Shown here: one piece after another, positions 1-5,608 of the stretch | How the letters are laid out: each line of letters begins with the position of its first letter | Numbering within the stretch: the first letter of the stretch is position 1 | DNA from: Phycisphaerales bacterium | GTDB taxonomy: Bacteria > Planctomycetota > Phycisphaerae > Phycisphaerales > UBA1924 | Assembly: GCA_020054055.1 (NCBI GenBank) | Contig: JAGVLZ010000109.1 | Location: 1-5,616 of the forward strand | DNA: 5,616 bases | Direction: 5' to 3' | Notes under the pieces: generated by a model | Database searches by the model: none | What the model was told of the DNA's origin: nothing | Seen by the model: the letters and a program-made list of their open reading frames with translations, nothing else | Translations under genes and position numbers: made by a program

Positions 1-590
1 ATGTCCGCCGCCGCCTGACCCTCGAAGAGCCCGCTCGACTCCGCCGCAACCGTCGCGCCGGATGTCCCCTCATCGCTCGGATACAACTCGTCGATCAGAC
101 CCTGCGCGCCCAGCGACGTGTCGTCGCTCTCGCGCGCGATATCCATCAACCCGGACCCCGACCCAAGGCTCTCGACTTGAAGACCCGCCCCTTCGAGCGC
201 CGTCTCCGTCACCTGCGTCACCGCCGACGGATCCGCGAGTTCGAGCTCATCCGCATCGAACACCGGGATCCCCGACTTCTCTTTCGGGCTCTCCATCCCC
301 GGCGACGACCGCGCGAGCATCGACCCGGCCGACGAATCCGCGAGCCCGAGCCCCGTCATCCCCAGCGCCGTCCCCGCTCCCGTATCCGCCAGCGGGATCA
401 TGCTGCTCATCTCGTTCGAGTCGTGCTCATCGTCACCCGCGAGCAGGTCCACCTGGTCCACCTTGAAGATCAGCCGATCGCCGTCGCGGAACTCGGTCAA
501 CTGACCCTTCGCCGCCATCTGCCGCACGCTCTCGGGCGACTTCTTCAATCGCGAGGCGGCTTCCTCAAGGCTGTAGAACATTTTGGCCAT
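1..590 (-). CDS. Helix-turn-helix (excisionase/MerR-like) protein, 5' part; runs off left edge
   Basis: Open on the minus strand from ATG at 590-588 to the window edge with no stop, giving 196 residues of a longer protein. Residues 1-51 look like a small winged helix-turn-helix DNA-binding domain of the excisionase/MerR type: a start MAKMFYSLEEAASRL, then a second helix SPESVRQMAAKG, then the wing LTEFRDGDRLIFKVDQVDLL. Residues 52-196 are acidic and rich in Gly, Ser and Ala, probably disordered, with recurring LADxxAG-like pieces and a segment around 143-171 (GSGSGLMDIARESDDTSLGA, then LIDELYP) that I recall as conserved in planctomycete proteins of this kind. In those relatives membrane segments often follow; any here would lie outside the window. 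The start at 590 is preferred because AAAGGAG lies 7 bases upstream and the N-terminus fits the family. The frame is open further upstream (ATG at 710-708), but that extension is basic and unlike the domain. The target DNA is unknown. It could be a regulator or a membrane-anchored DNA-binding protein. Confidence 0.85.
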   Translation of the reverse strand, partial: MAKMFYSLEEAASRLKKSPESVRQMAAKGQLTEFRDGDRLIFKVDQVDLLAGDDEHDSNEMSSMIPLADTGAGTALGMTGLGLADSSAGSMLARSSPGMESPKEKSGIPVFDADELELADPSAVTQVTETALEGAGLQVESLGSGSGLMDIARESDDTSLGAQGLIDELYPSDEGTSGATVAAESSGLFEGQAAAD

Positions 591-597
591 GGTCTTG

Positions 598-604
598 CTC
601 CTTT
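598..604 (-). promoter_or_regulatory. Shine-Dalgarno of the minus-strand HTH gene
   Basis: On the minus strand the sequence reads AAAGGAG, followed by a 7-base spacer and ATG at 590-588. This near-perfect ribosome binding site decides the start against the in-frame upstream ATG at 710-708, which has no comparable site. Confidence 0.8.
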
Positions 605-651
605 CGATCACGCGCCGGCCGGGACGAACCCCGATCCGAAGGACGAGACAG

Positions 652-657
652 TCTATA
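652..657 (-). promoter_or_regulatory. Weak -10 promoter candidate for the HTH gene
   Basis: The minus strand reads TATAGA here, about 60 bases upstream of the HTH start, and is one of very few AT-rich hexamers in the region. No good -35 hexamer lies 16-18 bases upstream and there is no extended -10 TG. It is only a candidate by position and composition. Confidence 0.25.
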
Positions 658-806
658 CTTCTGCGACATTCGATGTGATCCCGCCAAGGGAGGCTTCGGG
701 ATAGCAGCATTTTGTTCGCCCGCACCGCACCCGCCGCCGTCAGCGGCAACTCCGCCGCCAGCGTCCTCACCACCACCGACCCGCACGCCAACTTCGCCTA
801 TTGAGA

Positions 807-892
807 GTCACTCACAGAATGACTCCCAATCTCGGTGGTATGGGCGTCCCGCCCGTCCCTACCCCCTCTACGGTTTTCATTCTGTGAGGGAC
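807..892. repeat. Imperfect 16-bp inverted repeat with 54-base spacer
   Basis: The left arm at 807-822 (GTCACTCACAGAATGA) matches the reverse complement of the right arm at 877-892 at 15 of 16 positions, with 12 perfect base pairs at 811-822/877-888. The spacer itself contains a smaller inverted match, GGGCG at 842-846 with CGCCC at 850-854. It lies between the two divergently transcribed genes. It could be a long hairpin, the ends of a small degenerate mobile repeat, or a binding site. No coding sequence is visible inside it. Confidence 0.65.
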
Positions 893-928
893 ACCGAAGA
901 TGCCCGCACTCCCACTCTCCTTCATTCT

Positions 929-956
929 CACTGTCCACTGACCACTGTCCACTTTC
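929..956. repeat. CACTGTC heptad array, four units
   Basis: Four consecutive 7-base units lie in exact register: CACTGTC (929), CACTGAC (936), CACTGTC (943) and CACTTTC (950). The same heptad recurs at 4166-4200. On the minus strand it reads as GACAGTG. Arrays of this type are, from memory, common in planctomycete intergenic DNA and give rise to spurious predicted peptides rich in SGQWSV. It is not coding. It lies 94 bases upstream of the start of the secreted repeat protein, so it may be within that gene's leader. Confidence 0.85.
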
Positions 957-961
957 GCATT

Positions 962-987
962 CCCCGGGAACCCCCCTCCCCACCCCC
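962..987 (-). other. G-quadruplex-capable tract on the minus strand
   Basis: The plus strand has four C-runs: 962-965, 971-976, 978-981 and 983-987, separated by 5, 1 and 1 bases. The minus strand therefore fits the usual four-G-run quadruplex pattern with short loops. The first loop contains GGG, which could instead pair with the flanking C-run. It sits 6 bases after the heptad array and about 60 bases upstream of the start at 1050. Confidence 0.5.
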
Positions 988-1049
988 ACGAACTCTCCTA
1001 CGCTCGCGCATCATCAGTTCCATCTTCGCGGGCGACAAGGAGACACGCG

Positions 1050-4000
1050 ATGAAACACCCACTGCTCGCGATCGTGGCGGCCCTCTCTGCTCTCACTCTC
1101 ACCCACCCCGGCGCCCGCGCCCAGGTCGCATTACTCCCTGACCCATCCGACCCCCTCGCGCCACCTCAACTCGCTGAGCCTTCCGAAACCCCCCGATCCG
1201 CCGCGCCGAACGAACCCGACTGGCTCCCCACCTTCGGAGGCAACGACCTCCACGGCCCCGTCCGCGCCCTCACCACCTTCGACCCAGACGCCGATGGCCC
1301 GGAACCTCCCACCCTCTACGCATTCCAGCACCGTTCCGGATACTCCGGAACGAGCCGCGATGTCATCCACCGTTGGACAGGTGAATCGTGGGTCCGCGTC
1401 GGCAATGAGTTGACCACCAACTCCGGCGGGACCTTCGACGGCAGCGGAAAAAGAGCCGCCTTCGCCGTCTACGATCCCGATGAAGAAGATCCCGAGCCAG
1501 CCAGACTTTACGTCTGCGGACCATTCCGATTTCTTCCGCTTGGCCTATTCGGCCCCGCGCGCCTCAACGGCAACGTCTGGGAACACCTCGGCATCGAAAG
1601 TTTCGGGGCAGCCACCCGCTTCTACGACCTCCAAGTCTTTGACGAAGACGGCGACGGCCCGCTCCACCCGGCACTCTTCATGGCGGGACAGTTCTACGAA
1701 AACATCCTTTACAAGTGGGACGGCTTCACCTGCACCAGCATCCCATTCCCTTCCTTCGGTCCAGTATTCGACCTCGAAGTGGGAGACCTCGACGGCGACG
1801 GCCCCCTCCCACCGCGCCTCTACGCCGCCGGAGACTTCGGCGCCTCCGAAGGCGAGGACGCCATCAGTTATCTCGCGGAGTGGGACGGCGTCGAGTGGCA
1901 CTCCGTCGGCGCCGATCTCCCCTTCCGACCGGGCCCCGGCCTCGGCCTCGCCTTCTTCGATGAAAACGGCCCAGGCCCAAACCTTAACAAACTCTTCGTC
2001 ACCTCATGGCCCAACAACGTCGAATGCTGCGATTCAGGCGGCCTCACATCATGGGACGGTGCGGCATGGAACAGAATCATCGAGGAGCCGCTCCAGGACA
2101 CTTCCGATCGCCCACTGCAAGGCCGCATGACCGTCCATGACGACGACGGAACCGGACCACTCAACCCCGCCCTCTACATCTGCGCCGCACCCGGACCGTA
2201 CAACCCGATCTGGTCGAGCATTTCCCGCTGGGATGGAGAAACCCTCTCGCCGCTCGGCTTCAGCGGGCCCATATTCGGAAGCACCATCAACCTGCAAAAC
2301 CTCTCGGACAGCCGATCCGATGCGCTCGCTTCGTTCGACCCCGACGCCGAAGGCCCCCTCACGCCGCGCCTCGTCGTGGGCGGCGGCTTCACCGCCACCG
2401 CCGACGCCCCCGTCATCACCGATTGCGGCGCAGGCGTGGACATCCCGAATCAACTCGCCATCAACTTCGCCGCCATGTGGGACGGCCAACTCTGGAGTCC
2501 GTTCTCGAACGGCCTCTCCTGGTCCTGGGTCGCGCTCGTGCGCTCCCGAGGCCTCGCGCTTTTCGACCCCGATCAATCAGGACCAGAACCAAAATCTCTT
2601 TACGTCCACGGCGAGTTCTCCACCGCTGGCTCAATCAACATCCCGCTCCGTCTCCGCTGCGGCAACGATCCGCAGGTTCGCGACGTCGAACCACTCCGCC
2701 ACGCCAACGCACGCTGGTCCGCCACCACCGGGGGGGGCTGGCACCGCGCCGGCCTTGACCCCGACATCGACGAGCGAACAACCCCGCGCCGCATCCACGC
2801 CACCGCGCGCTTCGATCCTACTGGAGCGCCACCCGAAACAGCCTTCGTCGGCGGCTCATTCACCCAGATCGAGTCCGACACCGTCACCAAACTCGCCATG
2901 TGGGACGAGCCCTCATCTTCATGGACCCAACTCGGCGAAGTCACCGGCCCCGCCGTCCTCGCCCTCGAAACCGCCACGCTCGACTCCGCACGCGGCCTCG
3001 ACCCCGACCTCTACATCGCCGGCGACTTCACCGGAATCTCAGACGCCTCAACATCCGCCACCGCCGCTATCGCACGTTGGAATACGGGCGGCTTCTCATC
3101 CCTCGGCACATCGCCCCCAACCGGAACCGTCCGCGCCCTTTCCCGCTTCGACCCCGACGCCGAAGGCCCGCTCCCCGCCACACTCATCGCCGCCGGCGAC
3201 TTCACCATCAACGCAACCTCAATCACCGACATCGCCTCCTTCAACGGCACCGACTGGTCCCCCCTCGCCGACGGCGCGCTCGAAGGATCCACCGAAACAG
3301 TCAACGGCACATCGGCCGGATCGCCCGTTCCAACCACCGTCCACGCCCTCGCTCTCTTCGACGCCGACGGTTTCCAAGCCACGCCTCCATACCTCTGCGT
3401 CGCAGGAAACTTCACTCAATGGCGCTCCACCGACGGCGCAACCATCATCCCCCTCACCGGGATCGCAAAATGGGATGGTCAGTCCTGGGCCCCTCTCGGC
3501 ACTCCACTTTTCCCCGGACACGATGGCCCCGGCGGCGATTCCTTCGGCCCCTACGTCCGAGCCCTCGCCACCCTCGACCCCGATTCCCACGGCCCCATGA
3601 TCCCCCAACTCTTCGCAGGCGGCGCCTTCGAGCCGGAATCCGGCCCAGACTTCATTTCACAAGGCATCGGCCGATTCGATGGCCTGCAATGGCATCGCCT
3701 CGGCGACACCGCCCTTTCATCTGCGCCCTTCCGCATCTACGGCGGCCCGCCACAAGCCCACGACCTCCGCGTCTTCGACGACGACGCCGAAGGCCCGCAC
3801 CCACCCGCACTCTTCGTCACCGGATTCTTCTTCACCGCCGGCACGCGCGCCTCCTGGTCACTCGCCAAGTGGGGCTGCGATGCCTCACCCCCGCCCCCAT
3901 GCCAAGGCGACGCCAACGCCGACGGCCTCGCCAACTTCGCCGACGTCACCAGCGCCCTCACCTTTTGGCTCTTCACCTATCCCGGAACCCACGGCGAGGG

Positions 4001-4079
4001 CGACGCCAACCACGACGGCCAAGTCAACTTCGCCGACATCACCACCATCCTCAAAAACTTCAACGCCATCTGTCCTTGA
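1050..4079 (+). CDS. Secreted propeller-like repeat protein with dockerin-like C-terminal tail
   Basis: This encodes 1009 residues. The start is supported by AAGGAG at 1037-1042, 7 bases upstream of ATG, and by an immediate Sec signal peptide: basic MKH, hydrophobic core LLAIVAALSALTL, probable cleavage after Ala-Arg-Ala at residue 24. Residues 25-60 are a Pro-rich linker. Residues from about 61 to 941 form about fourteen degenerate repeats of 48-83 residues. Each has an Ala-Leu or Val-Phe strand, an acidic turn of the FDPDADGP type, a strand such as LYVAGDF, and then a WDGxxWxxLG-like strand. This pattern resembles kelch-like or other beta-propeller repeats, and no catalytic motif is recognisable. 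After a short linker with C943 and PPPPC, residues 951-1009 hold two dockerin-like calcium loops. The protein is expected to be exported. Its role (adhesion, binding of a surface ligand, or a structural part of the cell surface) cannot be told from sequence. It is probably monocistronic: a hairpin begins three bases after the stop and repeats flank it on both sides. Confidence 0.93.
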   Translation: MKHPLLAIVAALSALTLTHPGARAQVALLPDPSDPLAPPQLAEPSETPRSAAPNEPDWLPTFGGNDLHGPVRALTTFDPDADGPEPPTLYAFQHRSGYSGTSRDVIHRWTGESWVRVGNELTTNSGGTFDGSGKRAAFAVYDPDEEDPEPARLYVCGPFRFLPLGLFGPARLNGNVWEHLGIESFGAATRFYDLQVFDEDGDGPLHPALFMAGQFYENILYKWDGFTCTSIPFPSFGPVFDLEVGDLDGDGPLPPRLYAAGDFGASEGEDAISYLAEWDGVEWHSVGADLPFRPGPGLGLAFFDENGPGPNLNKLFVTSWPNNVECCDSGGLTSWDGAAWNRIIEEPLQDTSDRPLQGRMTVHDDDGTGPLNPALYICAAPGPYNPIWSSISRWDGETLSPLGFSGPIFGSTINLQNLSDSRSDALASFDPDAEGPLTPRLVVGGGFTATADAPVITDCGAGVDIPNQLAINFAAMWDGQLWSPFSNGLSWSWVALVRSRGLALFDPDQSGPEPKSLYVHGEFSTAGSINIPLRLRCGNDPQVRDVEPLRHANARWSATTGGGWHRAGLDPDIDERTTPRRIHATARFDPTGAPPETAFVGGSFTQIESDTVTKLAMWDEPSSSWTQLGEVTGPAVLALETATLDSARGLDPDLYIAGDFTGISDASTSATAAIARWNTGGFSSLGTSPPTGTVRALSRFDPDAEGPLPATLIAAGDFTINATSITDIASFNGTDWSPLADGALEGSTETVNGTSAGSPVPTTVHALALFDADGFQATPPYLCVAGNFTQWRSTDGATIIPLTGIAKWDGQSWAPLGTPLFPGHDGPGGDSFGPYVRALATLDPDSHGPMIPQLFAGGAFEPESGPDFISQGIGRFDGLQWHRLGDTALSSAPFRIYGGPPQAHDLRVFDDDAEGPHPPALFVTGFFFTAGTRASWSLAKWGCDASPPPPCQGDANADGLANFADVTSALTFWLFTYPGTHGEGDANHDGQVNFADITTILKNFNAICP
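1278..3872 (+). repeat. Fourteen-fold degenerate protein repeat inside the secreted protein
   Basis: The acidic turn of each unit can be located near residues 77, 141, 197, 245, 303, 363, 429, 505, 588, 644, 700, 770, 842 and 909. Good examples are FDPDADGP (77), FDEDGDGP (197), FDPDAEGP (429 and again 700) and FDDDAEGP (909). Between them come Trp-containing strands such as WTGESW, WDGVEW, WDGQLW and WDGQSW. The longest spacings (76 and 83 residues, after 429 and 505) contain cysteine-bearing inserts around CGAGVD and RCGNDP. Units are diverged at DNA level, so this is an old expansion and not a recent tandem duplication. The count is my manual reading and could shift by one. Confidence 0.8.
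3900..4076 (+). other. Dockerin-like tail (two calcium-binding loops), residues 951-1009
   Basis: Two copies of a loop with the pattern D-x-N-x-D-G-x5-D occur at residues 954-965 (DANADGLANFAD) and 985-996 (DANHDGQVNFAD). Each is followed by a helix (VTSALTFW and ITTILKNF). Cys951 and Cys1008 bracket the pair and could form a disulfide. Dockerin type I modules bind cohesins in cellulosomes. In planctomycetes similar tails are common on exported proteins and their partner is usually unknown, so attachment or sorting at the cell surface is inference. Confidence 0.85.
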
Positions 4080-4081
4080 CT

Positions 4082-4102
4082 CCCCCTCCCCCTGGGAGGG
4101 GG
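4082..4102 (+). terminator. Hairpin directly after the secreted-protein gene; possible terminator
   Basis: CCCCCTCCC (4082-4090) pairs perfectly with GGGAGGGGG (4094-4102) across a 3-base loop, starting three bases after the TGA at 4077-4079. There is no T tract, so it is not a textbook intrinsic terminator. A second G-rich arm at 4120-4128 can pair instead with 4084-4092. The sequence resembles intergenic palindromes dispersed in other bacterial genomes, so it may be a repeat that also stops transcription. Confidence 0.5.
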
Positions 4103-4165
4103 TGGCGAGTCTGCGAGCCGGGGGAGGGACGCCCCACGCCCCCGCACTCCCGCCTCCTGTATTTC

Positions 4166-4200
4166 CACTGTCCACTTTCCACTGTCCACCTTCCACTCGC
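4166..4200. repeat. CACTGTC heptad array, five units
   Basis: Five 7-base units lie in register: CACTGTC (4166), CACTTTC (4173), CACTGTC (4180), CACCTTC (4187) and a decayed CACTCGC (4194). The array is preceded by CCCGCACTCCC at 4141, the same 11 bases that stand 26 bases before the array at 929-956 (at 903). The two arrays are therefore related copies of one intergenic repeat family. It is not coding. Confidence 0.85.
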
Positions 4201-4216
4201 GCGTCGCCCCCGCGCG

Positions 4217-4248
4217 CCCCATAACCCCACGCCCCGTAACCGCCCACG
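4217..4248. repeat. Imperfect tandem pair of C-rich units; G-quadruplex-capable on minus strand
   Basis: CCCCATAACCCCACG (4217-4231) is followed by CCCCGTAACCGCCCACG (4232-4248), a related unit with a two-base insertion. C-runs at 4217-4220, 4225-4228, 4232-4235 and 4243-4245 are spaced by 4, 3 and 7 bases, so the minus strand fits a quadruplex consensus. It follows the heptad array by 16 bases, repeating the order seen at 929-987. Confidence 0.5.
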
Positions 4249-4336
4249 CCCGCAGACATCGAACGCACAAACACCCACCACGGTTCTCGGCACGGGCCGC
4301 CGCGCGCTTTCAATCCGATCTTGATGAAGTCTTTCC

Positions 4337-4353
4337 CGCGCGGTCGCCGCGCG
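4337..4353 (+). promoter_or_regulatory. GC hairpin in the leader of the HD-GYP gene, with an alternative partner
   Basis: CGCGCGG (4337-4343) pairs perfectly with CCGCGCG (4347-4353) over a 3-base loop, ending 20 bases before the ATG at 4374 and just before the weak AGGA at 4357-4360. A second CCGCGCG at 4300-4306 could pair with the same arm. Such mutually exclusive pairings can act as attenuators, but in GC-rich DNA they also arise by chance. No clear promoter is visible in 4203-4373. Confidence 0.35.
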
Positions 4354-4373
4354 CACAGGAATCGCCGCGCCCC

Positions 4374-5585
4374 ATGCTCCTCTGCAGCCTCAACGACGTT
4401 CGACCCGGATCGGTCCTCGGAGCCGTCGTCTCCGATCCGAACGTCCCGGGACACGACCTGCTCAGGCCGGGCGTCCCCCTCCACGCCGCCATGATCAACA
4501 CCCTCCGAAAACGAGGCGTCCAGCACGTCTGGATCGAGGACGATTTCACACGCGACCTCGACGCCGCCGTCGCCCCCAAACTCGCCGCCGCACGCGCCGC
4601 CGTCTACGCGCAACTCCGCGACGGCCTCAACGAATCCTCCCGAGGCACGCTCACCTCCGCCTCCATCAAGGACCACCGCCGCGCCGTCCTCGGACTCGTC
4701 ATCGAGGCCATCGGCTCCGCCAAGTACGCCTCCCTCACCGATTCACTCTTCTCCTCATCGGGTCAGGCATCCCACGGCGCCAACGTCGCCTACCTCGCCC
4801 TCCTCACCGGACTCCACATCGAAACCTACGTCGTCATGGAGCAGAAACGACTCGACCGCCGACAGGCGCGCGACATGTCCGTCCTCGGCCTCGCCGGACT
4901 CCTCCACGACATCGGCAAAACGCGCCTCAACGCCGACATCACCGAAGCCCACGAATCCGCCGCCGAAGAGGCCACGCTCCCCGAGCACTACCACGATCAC
5001 ACCCACCTCGGCCAGAAAGCCCTCGAGTCCACCGGCGCACCCGCACGCGTCGTCCACGCCGTCCTCAATCACCACCAGCGCTTCGACGGCTCGGGCTGGC
5101 CCGACTTCACCTCCATCACCCACGGTCGAATCAACAAGCCCCTCGCCGGCAAGCGCATCCACATCTTTGCCCGCATCGTCGCCGCCGCCAACGTCCTCGA
5201 CAACCTCATCAGCGACGCCGCGCGCAACAAACGCCCCGCCGTCTCCGCCCTCCACGCCTTCGCGTCGTCGCGATTCGACGGATGGTTCGATCCCGTCGTC
5301 CGCCGTGCCATGCTCCTGCGCATGCCCCCCTTCTCCGTCGGCACCGAGGTCCGCCTCAGCGACGATCGCCGCGCCGTCGTCATCGAGCCGAACCCGCAGA
5401 ACCCCTGCCGACCCACCGTCCGCATCCTCCCCGAAGACAACAACACCCACCGCACCGACCACGAAACTTTCTCGCTCGCACTCGTCCCCGACCTCACCAT
5501 CACCCACTCGCTCGGCGAGGATGTCACCCCCTACCTCTACGACCCCACACCCCTCCACCCCCACCCCGAACCCACCCCCGCCTGA
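4374..5585 (+). CDS. HD-GYP-family (HD domain) protein with altered signature residues
   Basis: This encodes 403 residues with no signal peptide or membrane segment, so it is likely cytoplasmic. Residues 1-60 (LNDVRPGSVLGAVVSDP...LLRPGVPL...LRKRGVQHVWI) match the small N-terminal region often found ahead of HD-GYP domains. Residues about 100-315 form the HD-GYP-like domain: H134 at a helix start, HDIGK at 178-182, H209 in HTHLG, HH at 233-234 and DGSGWP at 238-243. Residues 316-352 (VGTEVRLSDDRRAVVIEPN...RPTVRIL) match the usual beta-rich C-terminal piece, and the end is Pro/His-rich. HD-GYP enzymes hydrolyse cyclic di-GMP, and some act on related cyclic dinucleotides. Departures from consensus are HHQ for HHE, GWP for GYP, and N273 where AxxAD normally gives an aspartate metal ligand. 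Activity is therefore uncertain. The start is the first ATG of the frame and fits the family. Its Shine-Dalgarno is poor (AGGA, 13-base spacing), so translation may be weak or leaderless. Nothing in the neighbourhood names a sensor input. Confidence 0.92.
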   Translation: MLLCSLNDVRPGSVLGAVVSDPNVPGHDLLRPGVPLHAAMINTLRKRGVQHVWIEDDFTRDLDAAVAPKLAAARAAVYAQLRDGLNESSRGTLTSASIKDHRRAVLGLVIEAIGSAKYASLTDSLFSSSGQASHGANVAYLALLTGLHIETYVVMEQKRLDRRQARDMSVLGLAGLLHDIGKTRLNADITEAHESAAEEATLPEHYHDHTHLGQKALESTGAPARVVHAVLNHHQRFDGSGWPDFTSITHGRINKPLAGKRIHIFARIVAAANVLDNLISDAARNKRPAVSALHAFASSRFDGWFDPVVRRAMLLRMPPFSVGTEVRLSDDRRAVVIEPNPQNPCRPTVRILPEDNNTHRTDHETFSLALVPDLTITHSLGEDVTPYLYDPTPLHPHPEPTPA

Positions 5586-5593
5586 CCCTGACA

Positions 5594-5608
5594 GCCCGCG
5601 AAGTGGGC
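5594..5608 (+). terminator. Short hairpin after the HD-GYP gene; possible terminator
   Basis: GCCCGC (5594-5599) pairs with GTGGGC (5603-5608) across the loop GAA, with one G-U pair, starting nine bases after the TGA at 5583-5585. The window ends eight bases later, so whether a T tract follows cannot be seen. Confidence 0.3.

Noticed and set aside
588..710. Longer form of the minus-strand HTH protein starting at the ATG at 710-708
   Set aside because: The extra 40 residues are basic and unlike the domain, there is no Shine-Dalgarno at 710, and a strong one sits before 590.
709..804. Plus-strand reading ending in TTTDPHANFAY before a TGA, which looks like the C-terminus of a protein with matching codon use
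   Set aside because: Only about 31 codons, no ATG or ribosome binding site, stop just upstream at 676, and no family recognised. A decayed gene end is possible but not supportable.
929..956. Heptad arrays considered as a CRISPR array
   Set aside because: Units are 7 bases with no spacers, and there are no cas genes in the window.
798..989. Minus-strand peptide containing SGQWSVDS
   Set aside because: It is a translation of the heptad array, a known kind of spurious prediction, not a gene.
2137..3600. Long open frame (487 codons) on plus, out of frame with the secreted protein
   Set aside because: It is Ser/Pro/Thr-rich nonsense produced by the low stop density of GC-rich DNA. The frame at 1050-4079 has the signal peptide, repeats and dockerin-like tail.
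2900..4324. Arg/Pro/His-rich open frame of 474 codons spanning the end of the secreted protein and the intergenic island
   Set aside because: Composition is typical of an out-of-frame reading of C-rich codons, it crosses the repeat array, and it has no recognisable domain.
3885..4676. Minus-strand open frame of 263 codons and other minus frames opposite the plus genes
   Set aside because: They are antisense to well-supported genes, Gly/Val/Glu-rich, and cross both the heptad array and the HD-GYP start. No family resemblance.
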